Origin: Cycas panzhihuaensis
Lineage: Eukaryota > Cycadophyta
NCBI GenBank assembly: GCA_023213395.1
Contig: CM041465.1
Location: 151,101,741-151,165,740 of the forward strand
Direction of reading: 5' to 3'
DNA length: 64,000 nt
Part shown: positions 36,422 to 47,283 of the stretch, one piece after another
How the letters are laid out: each line of letters opens with the position of its first letter
Numbering within the stretch: the first letter of the stretch is position 1
Made by a program: the position numbers and the translations under genes
Notes under the pieces: generated by a model
The model's input: only the letters and a program-made list of their open reading frames with translations
The model's database searches: none
What the model was told of the DNA's origin: nothing

Positions 36422-37917
36422 CCATGAACAAAAAGTACCAATCTCTTATCAAGAACGATACATGGGAGCTCGTTGATCTACCACTTGGTAGAAAGGTAGT
36501 TCAAAATAAATAAGTGTTCAAAAATAAATATAGATTAGACAACACCCTTGAAAAACATAAGGCGAGGTTGGCAGCTAAAGGATTTATATAAAGGGAAGGC
36601 ATCGACTACACTAAAGTCTTTGCACCTACAACTAAGTGGCCTACAATTAGAACTCTTATGGCCTTGGCTGCTCAACAGGGTTGGAAAATCCACTAACTTG
36701 ATATTAAGACCACGTTTCTTAATGGATATCTTGAAGAAGAAATTTACAAGGCTCAGCCAAAAGGATATGAGATCGAAGATCAAGAGCATAAGGTTTGCAA
36801 GCTTAGAAAGTCCTTATATGGCCTTAAACAAGCCTCTCGTGCTTGGTTTTCCAAGTTGTCTGAAAGGATGAGGCAACTTGGATATGATGTTTGTGACTAT
36901 CAAGATATTGATGCAACATTGTTCATCAAGCGCCATAAGGATAAAGTTACTTATCTCATAATCTTTGTGGATGACATGCTAGTAATGGGTAATAGTGAAC
37001 AGGTAATAAGCCAACTGAAAAATGACCTTAGCAAAACGTTCGAATTGTCTAACCTCGGTTTGATGAAATATTACTTGGGAACTGAAGTAACATAAAAGAA
37101 TGGAAAATTTTTCCTCTCCCAAGAAAAATACATCAAAGATCTTCTAACCAAGTTTCAGTTAGAAGATGCTCGACCAGTGATGTTACCTATGGATCCTAAC
37201 ACCAAACTCTTAGCTGAAGGTGACACTAGGGAGGCAGACACAACACTCTACAGGAAACTTGTAGGTAGTCTCATCTACACTACCAATAGAAGGCTAGATA
37301 TTATACACTCTGTTGACATTCTTGCTCGTTACATGACAAATCCTAAGTAGAATCATTGGTAGGTAGCAGTGTGAGTGTTGAGATACCTTAAGATGACCAG
37401 CAAATATGGTCTGTTGTATGAACCTAATTTAGACTTTAAGCTTTCTACATACACAGACTCGAACTTTGCAGGAGATAAAGATATAGGAAGATCTACGTCT
37501 AGGTATGTAACGTTTCTTGGAATAGCACCAATATCATAGAGATCCAGATGGTAGAAGATAGTTGCAGATTCAATTACCGAAGCTAAATACATTACTGCTT
37601 AGGAGACCAGTAAAGAGGTGATATGGCTGAGAAAATTATTGGAAACATTAAATATCACATAGACAAGTCCTACGAGTCTTTATGTGGATAATCAATCAGC
37701 AATCTGCATGGCGAAAAATCTTGTATTTCACGATCGTACCAAACATATAATTACAAGATTCTACAGGATTAGGCAACTTATTCATGACGGCATAATTCAA
37801 TTAGATTACTATCTTACAGCAGATCAAGTGGCCGATATCTTCACCAAACCGCTACAAAGGGTGAAGTTTAAACAATTCCGAAGGCAGCTTGGCCTTAGGG
37901 CCTCCATCTTTGATTGA
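36422..37917 (+). pseudogene. duplicated Copia A RT-RNase H piece
   Basis: Second copy of the Copia A RT and RNase H (counterpart of 32317-33813), beginning in mid-RT at the duplication junction, so it lacks everything upstream. FVDDM is kept at about 36964-36978, and DNQSAICMAKN lies in the open stretch 37684-37917. It has the same inherited stops as unit 1, plus a stop replacing Gln in the LDIK block (CAC CAA to CAC TAA near 36693). It carries ADIFTKP where unit 1 has ADIFTKL. Nonfunctional. Confidence 0.92.
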
Positions 37918-38364
37918 TCAAAGAATATGGCAACATGATCATCATACTCTATTCTCTTCATGAAAATCCCTTGTGGGCATGGAAGAATAAGAGTAAGTCT
38001 CTGCTCTATCCTCTTTATGAAAACCCCATGTGGACACGGAAGGATAAAGGTTGTACTTGTTTTGGAAAATCAAAACCTGTGAAGACCCAAAAGGGCACAG
38101 GGGATGACCAAACAGTATATGGAGACTTAGCAGATTAAGCTGCACATTTAAGTTACTTGGCTATCAGGCTACATCAAAGAGCCATCTTAGCCATTTTGAT
38201 TTATAAAAGGGGCTATAGATCTTAGAAAGTTCGTGGGTTTTTATTCCCCATTAGGGTTTTCCCACAAAAGTGTTATTTAAAATTTCAATGTAATAATGAG
38301 GCTCAAATGAAGACCTCATAGAATAGATTTTCTGAAAATGACTTTCCACCATTAAGGGGGGGAT

Positions 38365-38676
38365 TAAAAGAGGTTAATATGTCAACGTCATTTATGTAGA
38401 TTAATTATGTGACCTTGAGATATATTATTAGCATTAGTCTTTTAATGAAATATACTTTATGTGCATTTAGATGTAATTTTGGGTTCATGTCATTAGGCAA
38501 GAAAATCTTAACCCTAATGCTCACCCTCAATAATAAAAGGAGAAATTTCAAGGAGGGAGTCATTATTCATTCTCACCTCCAAGCTTGCTCTCATATCCTG
38601 TTTCATCTTCTTTTTCATTTTCCATTGCCATTGTGTGCATGTGAGTGATTTATCTCCTAGATCCATCATTTCTTCA
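38365..38676 (+). repeat. third Copia A LTR copy (from the tandem duplication)
   Basis: Matches 34258-34569 with one difference seen (AATATG for AATGTG). Followed by GTATC, the copied target duplication. Confidence 0.93.
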
Positions 38677-39819
38677 GTATCATCCTTTATCGTTAGAGCA
38701 AACTGATCTAACTCTGATACCACAAGACAAATATATGCCAAAACTACCTAAGCCTAAGCTTAGTAGATCCTTGAAGCCTACATCTTTACATATATATTAA
38801 TTAATATATTGTAATGCACTAATTGATAGACATTAAATATTCTATTATATATCTCATTATCTATCAAACTATATATTTCATTATATATTTTGTTCTTTTA
38901 TATTTCATTCTATGAAACGATGTAACCATCCCTTATTATAAAGTAGAAGCTTAATGAAATACTCTATAATATGTGAGAGATGTACCTTAATACATTTGTA
39001 TACTTGTAGTATGGTACCACATGATATTAGTGCTGAAAGACCTATGCGTATATATATGTATGGCTATTTTTAGGACTAAGTTCCTAAATGCATTGTAAAT
39101 GGCATAAATAATAAGCTTACTAATAACAAAATGTGATTAAATTGCTCAAAGGAAAAATGAAGGGAAGATCATAACATGAATGGAGGAGCAATTCTTAGGG
39201 AGAAATGGTTGAGAAGTCTTAATCCTTTGTGTTTAATTTCCTCTTAATGATCCCATTTAGTTATTAATATAGACTAGCAAAGTAACCTATACCTACATAT
39301 ATACCTAATCCTTCTAAAGTGTGATTAGAAGAAAGGATTTACTCTAGTTATCTTCTACTTACCTAATCCTTAAGGTAGTTATATGTAAAAAGATGCTTCA
39401 TATAAAGTGATTTGATATATATTATAAATTAGAAAGGAGATAAATTATTATAACCTCTTCGCTTTTTGGATTTTTAAAATTTATGCTTTATATATAAGAC
39501 TATTATTTAGATATATTAGTTATCTTATTAACTAGGATGAGCCTAAGCAATGAAATATAATAAATGAATGGAAATCTAAATAAATAAAAATTATAAAAGA
39601 TTAAAAAAAATCATTTTCCCCTTCCTTTTGCTCAATTATACATGCTTATTAGCTAATTTAATAAAGTTAATTTGATTCTTAATTAAAATTCATTACAATT
39701 TCCTCCCTCCTTAGGATACTTCATGTTTGAATTAATCATTTTCTAGTGTTGGGTATCTTTGTAGTATTTCAACTCTTAGGCAGTATCTTTGACTAATAGT
39801 AAGTATTCCTTTATAATCA

Positions 39820-40110
39820 TGTTGGAACGAGGGCAAAGCGAAACAAAGAATTACAAAGTCATTGTGAATAAATTAAATAACATTAATAATAATTTCCAAA
39901 TAATAGTGATGTTGAGAGAGCATCTTTGGGCCATAAGGCATGTTTAAATAGTCGGGACATTGGGCTTGCCCAACATCTACCAATATTTGGTGTTAAAAAA
40001 CACCATTTAAATAATAAGTAGGTGGGTTAACTAGGGTGGCTGGAGTCAGCTCCACACCACTCAATGCCAACACACTTTTTAGAATCCCAATTAATGAACA
40101 TTATCCAATA
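39820..40110 (-). repeat. Copia B 3' LTR (unit 2 copy)
   Basis: Same as 35709-35999. Here the hairpin GGTGTT-AAAA-AACACC (39989-40004) is perfect, whereas unit 1 has AGTGTT. Confidence 0.75.
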
Positions 40111-43030
40111 TATCTCCCCTATAATATTTATTAGGAAAAATTCTAAGCTTATTTTTAAATTTGTGAAACTTGATTTTTCCAAAAGCCTTAGTGAAGATGT
40201 CTATCACATATTCATTTATGGTGTAGTAAATCAGTTCAATCCTACTAGCTTGTACTAATTCCCTAATAAAGTGATGTTATGTTTCAATATGCTTCATTCA
40301 TCCATGAAACACTAGATTACATGTTATTTGAATTATACTTTGATTATCACACATCATATGTGTAGGTTTGTCTTGTTTTATTTATAGATCTTGAAGTAAT
40401 TGACATAGCCAAACTATTTTACACGCTTTTGCTACTATAGATCTTTATACTCTACTTCTGTAATAGACAAGGATATCATGTTTTGCTTCTTGGTGCTTCT
40501 AGTAATTAATGTTGACCCTATGTTGAAAGCGTAACCAAATATAGGATTCCTATCATCAACACAACATGCCCAATCTGAATCTATAGAGCCAATCAACCTA
40601 AAATCTATCAAGGACTTGTAATGTAACCCATAACTAATTGTGCCTTTTAGGTATTGAAGTATTCTCTTTACTGCTTACTAGTGTGGTGTCTTAGGTTCTT
40701 GTATAAACCTAGATACCACACTTACTAAATACAAGATATTAGGACATATTGATATTAGGTAGATGAAACTACCAATTAGCTGCCTGTAAAGTGTAGGATC
40801 AACTAATGCAGAATTATCAAACTTAGATAATTTTATTCCAATTTCTACTGGTATAGCCAATGCCTTACAATCATTCATCTTAAACTTTTGAAGTAAATAT
40901 AGGGTATATTTCTTTTGAGATATAAAAATTCCATTCTCATCTTTCTATACTTCCAAACCTAAGACACAATGTATGAGGCCCAATTTAGTTATCTTAAATT
41001 CTTTGAATATGTCATCTTTGAACTTTTGTGATAATTAAGAGTCATTTCTTATATAGACTAGGTCATCAACATATAGTCCTATAATAAGTATTAAGTCTCC
41101 TTCAATCTTTATATATAGATTAGGGTCTGATTGACTTCTTTCAAACCCTTTATTTTTGAAAATATTTATCTATCCTAGAGTATCAGGCTCTAGGTGCTTA
41201 TTTTAATCCATACAAAGATTTCTTGAGTTTACATACCTTGTTTTCCTCCCTCTTAGCTTTTAAAGCTTTGGGTTATTAAACATAGATCTTCTCTTTTATG
41301 TATCCATTTAGGTAGGCACTTTTAATATCCATTTGTTGGATGGTCCATCCTTTTTGTGTAGCAAGGCTCAACATGAGACGTACAATTTCTATTCGAGCTA
41401 TAAGAGTAAATGTTTTATTATAGTTGATTCCTTCGATTTGAGCATATCCTTTGGCTACTAGCCTTGCTTTGTACTTGTCAATAGAGCCATCAGACTTAGA
41501 TTTTATTTTGTAGACCTGTTCAGTGCTAATTGTTGATTTGTTTAGAGGGAGATCAACTAGTTTCCATGTGTGATTCTTCACAAAAGTATTATCCTCCTCC
41601 TACATTGCATTCTACCATTCATGTTTAATATTAACCTCTTCAAAAGTATGAGGATCATGTGATTTCATGACTTAACTTATTAGAGCAAAGTTGACCCTAT
41701 TGGAATGTGTAGATCTTCTTTTAAAATTATTATCTAGCATATTCATTGGGTCATGTCATCTTTGGACCTACTTTGGAATGTTTTGACTAGATGTAGAAGG
41801 TCCAACCTCATTAGGACTTGATTCATATATTATTGGCATATTTGAAGGTACATTTATCGATGTAAGTCGCGAATCAAATTCTATTATGATATTCTTCCAC
41901 TTATCTTTTTTAACTTCTATTTTATAATAATCTTCCTCTTTCAAGATAATATCTCTACTTATGTTTATTTTCTTTTCCTTAGGGTCAAATAACTTATAGT
42001 ATCTAAATATATCAGAATATCTTATAAATATACATTTGGTACATTTATCATCTAGTTTCATTCTCTTTTGCTCTAGTATATGAGCAAATGCTAGACAACC
42101 AAAGATTTTCAAGTGGTGAATACTTAGCTTGTGTTTAATCTAATCCTCTTCTTGTGTAACCTACCTAAGGGCCTTAGTGGTACACTTGTTTAATAAATAA
42201 ATAATTGTGTGTACAACTTCTACCCAGAATTCATACCCATGCTACTTGTCCTTGAGCATGCACCTTGCCATCTTAATAATGGTCTTATTCTTTCTTTCTG
42301 CTACTCTATTATATTGTAGAGTATATGGATCGATGTATTGTCTCCTTAAGCCATAATGGATACAAAAATTTTTAAATTCATTTGAGGTGAGCTCTCCCAT
42401 ATTGTCTAATATAAGGGAGAGGATTTAAAGTCTACTTTGTTTTTCTACAAAGGATTTGAAGTCAACAAAACATTGGTAGGCATCTATTTTAAACTTTAGA
42501 AAATATACCCAAGTTTTTTTGGTAAAGTCATAAATAAATGTCATAAAATATTTGGTACCTCCAAATGAGGATACATCCATAGGACCACATAAATCTGTAT
42601 AAATTAATTAGAGGGGACCTTGTGCTCTATAGCTATTATCTAGAAAGCTCTCTCTATGTTGCTTTCCAAGTAGACACCCTTCACATATTTCTTTATTTCC
42701 TTTAATGGTAGGCAAACCTTCAACCATTTCTATTCTTTTCATTAAGGCCAAGCTATTATAACTTAGATGACTAAATCATTTGTGCCATATGTCACATCCA
42801 ACTTTAATAGAGCCTTTCAAAGAATAGTTATCTATTGGAGGAATGCCTAGCTTAAATAATTTGTTACTAGTTATTTGTCCCTTAGCTATAATAACTTTAT
42901 TCATCCTTTTGTCTTTAATTATATATTCACCCTTATCAAAGATAACCTTGTAATCATGTTCCATCATCTGACCTACCAAAAATAGGTTCTTTTTCAAGGT
43001 AGGTACATGTAGATTGTCATTAATTTACCT
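40111..43030 (-). pseudogene. Copia B pol (broken), with intact YVDD codons
   Basis: Minus-strand reading from right to left. The pre-integrase region is at 42776-42997 (GQMMEHDYKVIFDKGEYIIK, ending DIWHK). Integrase follows, with RKNKTIIKMARCMLKDK near 42250-42300 and KIFGCLAFAHILEQKRMKLD at 42112 (family R-FGC-A--HI). RT starts with MKNHTWKLVDLP (41581), then YKARLVAKGYAQ and MDIKSAYLNGYI, and the catalytic YVDD at 41062-41073. A late RT segment has LYRQLIGSFIYL (about 40790), and RNase H ends in DIFTKAFGK near 40180. Many in-frame stops separate these blocks. The element would have encoded enzymes for cDNA synthesis and integration, possibly also used by the gag-only elements that share its LTR features. 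Confidence 0.88.
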
Positions 43031-43189
43031 AGTTATTATTAGTTAGGTACATGTAGATTGTCATTATTATTATATAGAACCCTAAATCTATATAGTAGTT
43101 ATCCTTTTCTTCACTAACTATAAGACTCGATAGGAAAAGTCTATCATTGTCTCTACTTTTAATTATAGTATTTATACTTCCTCTTTGTT

Positions 43190-44129
43190 GAATTATATTT
43201 TTGGAAAAGTAATGGTCCTCTATGTATCTAATTTTGTGGTAACATGAGTATTGGATTAGCCTTATACTTCTTTGACTATGGCTTCTACTTCTAGAGGATC
43301 CTCTTCCTCTAAAGGTTGATCTTCCTTATTTAAAGAATGAGGTTTAATTTTACCCTTAATAATTCATGTGATTTTGTCCTTGAAAATATTGACTTGGTCT
43401 TGGATAACTTCCTTGTCCTTAATAATTATTACGTCCATGGAAATAATAATTTTATTCTTAAATTTTACCTTAATTATAGAAGGTGTTCCTCTCTTAGTAC
43501 CTCTGATTTGGTGGTTGGTATCTTTGATGAGGTTCTTAATATTTTTGGCTTGATTCTTGATATCTAGGATTTGATTCTTGATATGTCCTTTGGTTCCTTT
43601 CTCCTCTTTTAGGGGATGGATCCCTCCTCTTAGAACTTTATCCTTGGTTACTTTACTTAATTCTTACCTTTGTGGTAAAGGTATATTTTAAGGTTTCATA
43701 TCCACCTTCTTCTTTTCTATGGCATGAAGCATGGAACTCAATTACTCAATTTTGGTGGTACTTAGATCATTTGAAACTTCAATGCTTGTAGCTACCATTT
43801 CGAATCTTTTAACTTCTCTAACATATCTCAATATTCTTTCCACAGCCCTTTGTTTAGTTAACACTCCTCCAAGGGATCTTATCTGATTGACTAAGTCTTG
43901 GACCTTGGTAATGAATTTATTGACAGTTTCTCTTGGTGGCATCTTCAAGTTCTCAAATTTGCTTTTAAGAGATTGAAGCTTAGTTGTTATGACTCCTTTA
44001 TAAACAATCTTTAGAGTGTCCCAAGTTTCCTTTGATATAGTTACTTCACTAACTTTAAGGAATATATGGTCCTCTAGAGCATAGAAAATAAGAGCTAAGG
44101 CCTCATTATCTTTTCTAACATATTCTTTA
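43190..44129 (-). pseudogene. Copia B gag, C-terminal part (left of Gypsy1)
   Basis: The minus strand encodes KEYVRKDNEALALIFYALED (44125-44070), ETWDTLKIVYKG, then the open stretch 43742-43948 with RETVNKFITKVQDLVNQIRS and RYVREVKRFEMVATSIEVS, typical of copia gag. Near 43200-43250 a CYHKI-YIEDH block looks like a decayed CCHC zinc knuckle. The N-terminal part is at 63504-63678, with Gypsy1 between. Overlapping + strand frames at 43337-43567 are shadows. Confidence 0.85.
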
Positions 44130-44712
44130 TGTAACTTTCAAAAGGTCTAGTCAAAATTATACCATGTAACCATTCAAATTAAAGGCCTCTAAATGAGGAT
44201 TCCAACGGTTCAAACAAAAGTTAATTATGATATCTGTATCAAAAGTTGTGACCATTTAAAGTTATCATGTGAGTTTTGGAGAAGTTCTAGCTGACTTCTA
44301 TTTAAGAAGTATTAAAGATAATATCACCTAGTCTGGTTGACTTCTAATTAAAGTATTTTGATCACTATATATAGGAAGTATAAACCGCATCCCAAATAAT
44401 TTTTGGAAGTTCTTTTGGCTATGTATTTTTGATTCTAGGGTTGTAATTAGCTCGCTTATTTGGGGGTTGTAGTTTGGAGGGTTCCTCGCCTTGAAGAGAG
44501 AAGCTCACTTCTTTAGGAAAGAGTGGTATTTTGTTGTAATTTTTTGCTATTTTTGGTATTATTTGATAATAAAGATTATTATTTACTTCTGTGGATTCTA
44601 TAATTCATGTTCATATTCATTTTCCTATTGAATATCATCTAGTTATTATTTTTTGTGGATTATTACCTATATTTTTTAGCAAAATTACTGTAAAAGTATA
44701 ACTATATCACTA
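44130..44712 (+). repeat. Gypsy1 5' LTR
   Basis: TGTAACTTTC...TATCACTA. Has a TATA box (CACTATATATAGG, about 44361) and AATAATAAAG downstream. Confidence 0.92.
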
Positions 44713-44716
44713 TAAG

Positions 44717-44728
44717 TGGTATTAGATC
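44717..44728 (+). promoter_or_regulatory. Gypsy1 primer-binding site
   Basis: TGGTATTAGATC, four bases after the LTR; a decayed initiator-Met complement. Confidence 0.85.
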
Positions 44729-44844
44729 TTCATTTCAAGGGGAAAGGACAGAGGTAAAAACTCAAAGAGATCAACAAATTTTCCTTCCCCCTAAGGAAAT
44801 AAAAAATAGAATTAAGATAAGGGAAAAACCTTATTTCCAGGAAT

Positions 44845-46129
44845 ATGGCAGCCCAATATAAAACCTTAGAGGAGAAAATTGAAGGCATCTCAAAATTAAA
44901 CTAGAGCATAAAATCTTTAATAATCTTAATCCATAAGTTACTAGTAAAAGCAGATCAAGCAATATAGAATATATCAGGTGGAGAAATGGATAATAATAAT
45001 GCATTAGGAATAGATCAAATAGATACCTAGAATAATCAAGAAAACTAAAGAAATAGATTTGATGGATGAGTTTATGAAAGGAGAACTCCCAACATAGATA
45101 ATAGTTGAAAAGGAGCAAGATTATCTTTGGAAATTTTTGATCCAGAAGTATCCAAGAATATCATAAATTAGATCTTACAAATTGAGAACTATTTCAGGTT
45201 CTATAACTCAACAACTAAGTAAAAGATGGAGATAACATCCTTACACTTAAATAGAAGGGTGTTAAGGTGGTACTATTAGTGGAAAAAGATGAACTTACTA
45301 ATACAATAGATATGGGAGAATTTAAGAGCATGATTAGTAGAGTAATATGACGATTCCCAGAACACATATTGCTTTGCTCAGTTAACATGATTATATCAAC
45401 AAGGAACAATGTAAGAATACATGGAATAATTCCAAATGTTGTACTGCATAGTCTCAAAAAGAATACTATAAGAATGTTTATCAGAGACTTATATCATTGG
45501 ATTAAAAAATTATATCAAATTTAGAGTTAAAGTAGTAGAGCCACCACAGCTCCTAGTAGCAATTTGGATAGCAAGGAATATGGAGGTAGAACTTAGAGAT
45601 AACAAACCAACATATATAAGGAGATACGATCTACTATCATACCAGTCCCAAAATCCTAATTGGGAAAAATCAGGAATAAAAACAAACCCTGTCTTAACTA
45701 TAAAATACACAAGAGAAAGCTTAGGAACAACAAGAGAGGAGCATATAAAGAAAGGGATGTGCTTCAAGTATGAAGGGAAATAGAATAGGAAACATCAATG
45801 CCTAACAAAGAAGGTATTCATGGTCAATAATTAGGACATAGAAATACCAAAAGAAGCTAAACAAGACCAAAGTATGAAAAGTGAGGAAACTAAACTCTTG
45901 GAAGTAGACACAAGGAATGTTTAAATATCATTACAGGCTATTACGAGGCAATAAGTATCTCCACAAACCTTAATATTCTAAGGATAAATTAAGGAGATAC
46001 TAGTATCAATCTTGGTAGATAGTGGAAGTCTGTATAACTTTATAAATAGAGTATCAATAGAGAAATTGGGATTACAAATGAATCCTCTCAATACATTCTA
46101 GGTATTAATAGTAAATAGGAGGACAACGT
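44845..46129 (+). pseudogene. Gypsy1 gag and start of protease (broken)
   Basis: From the ATG at 44845 (MAAQYKTLEEKIEGISK, then a stop) the frame carries a gypsy gag core. This includes SLEIFDPEVSKNIINWILQI (family F-G----WI---E), FRFYNST, LHLNRRVLRWYY and the EYMEQFQMLYC block. It ends in a degenerate zinc-finger region CFKYEGK--RKHQC (about 45760-45800). The protease follows with ILVDSGSLYNFINR (DSG near 46018-46026) and is cut by TR3 at 46130; it resumes at 52696. Numerous stops make it noncoding today. Confidence 0.85.
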
Positions 46130-46447
46130 TGTTGGAAAATAAATGGAGTGTAGAGAGAAGTAAGTATGCACAAATCAATCTATATTTAAATTATAAGCTA
46201 AAGTACATACTATTTAAGCCATTATATGAGAGTATACATCAAATCCCCAAAGTTGGTAGTGTCAAAAGACACTAGGGTTGTGCACCCTGTAGAATATGTA
46301 GTTGTGAGGGAGGAGGGAAACCTCCTCAACCTCTAAGATTTAAACAATAAGAAAATAATACATAACTCAATGTAAAATTAAACTCACCTAACTTACCCTT
46401 AACATGTGTGTAAGGTGGGAGTGGGGCGATGAACATTAATCCTAGTA
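46130..46447 (-). repeat. TR3 3' LTR
   Basis: TGTTGGAAAAT...ATCCTAGTA on +. Hairpin AGTGTC-AAAA-GACACT at 46258-46273, next to AGGGT-TGTGC-ACCCT. Confidence 0.85.
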
Positions 46448-46530
46448 AACTCCCCTTTAATGTTCATCACGATCATCCTTTATTTCTCTTTGAACTTGTG
46501 GTACCTGTACTTGAAGAAAACTTTGAATAC

Positions 46531-47163
46531 TTATTCATTAGTTTGATAGTCAACATATTTGATGTAGTCAATAACAACTTGTTTTATCATCCTTTCAACA
46601 AAGTATATCTCTTCAATATCATGTAGTAAGAATAACTTCCAAGTAGGTGTAGTAGAGGTAGCTTGATTTATATGAGTGGAAATTACTTTGTCTTGATCTT
46701 TGTCTTTTACTTTAGTTGAATCCATGATACATATCATCTTACTAAATATGACATTAGAGTCATTATATTTATTGAAATCTATACTAATACAAGAAACATT
46801 AGTCTTTTCATTAGAATGTATTTGCTCTAACATCTGGCTCATAGGAAAAATATCATCAATATAATTAGTGATATTAAGATCTAAGGAATCTCCCCCATAA
46901 ATTAGTTCTAAAGTATTCCACATTGATTTGGATATAGTCATTTTAGAAACACTAGAAAATATATTATCATCTATGCTATAAAATAAAAGAGCTAGGGCTT
47001 TATTGTCCCTTTTTAAATATTCTTTATTATTTGGCTTATATCCATTATTTATATATTTCTAAAGGTCATTTGATATAAGGTGTGCTTTTATTATGATTCT
47101 CTAAAGTTGAAAGTCATTTCCATCAAATATTAGAAAATTAATGTCCTTTAAATTCATTGCCAT
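46531..47163 (-). pseudogene. TR3 gag (broken)
   Basis: From the ATG at 47163 the minus strand encodes MAMNLKDINFLIFDGNDFQL (family F-G-N), KEYLKRDNKALALLFYSIDD and SKSMWNTLELIYGGDSLDLN. A C-terminal segment with TPTWKLFLLHDIEEIYFVER follows, and the last 136 residues are open. The same blocks, including the TPTW segment, occur in element E (18104-18733), and the central block also in Copia B gag. Two early stops replace Trp/Gln-like positions. No zinc knuckle, protease or polymerase follows; the polypurine tract lies about 70 bases beyond the stop. The family may thus supply only a shortened gag, or none now. Confidence 0.82.
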
Positions 47164-47283
47164 TGTGTAAATGCTTAGGACATGATCAACAAATATGGTT
47201 TCAATAAATAATTAAGATGTGTAATCCTCAAATGAAAATATGATGCAAAACTTTATATCATATTATAATGAGTACTAGTAAAG

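Larger units (their letters stand above)
36422..40534. repeat. tandem duplication, unit 2 (about 4113 bp)
   Basis: Nearly identical to unit 1. Only about two dozen substitutions and small indels are visible by eye, for example TTAGCGATTGTCG (34023) versus TTAGCAGATTAAGC (38128), and a TTTATTTATAGG versus TTTTGCTACTATAG difference near the right end. Unit 2 often keeps the form expected of the ancestral element, such as an unbroken PBS at 38712-38722. Confidence 0.95.

Noticed and set aside
36422-40534. Second independent insertion of Copia A and Copia B copies
   Set aside because: Flanking non-element DNA and both truncated ends are copied too, and the junction is direct, so this is one tandem duplication.
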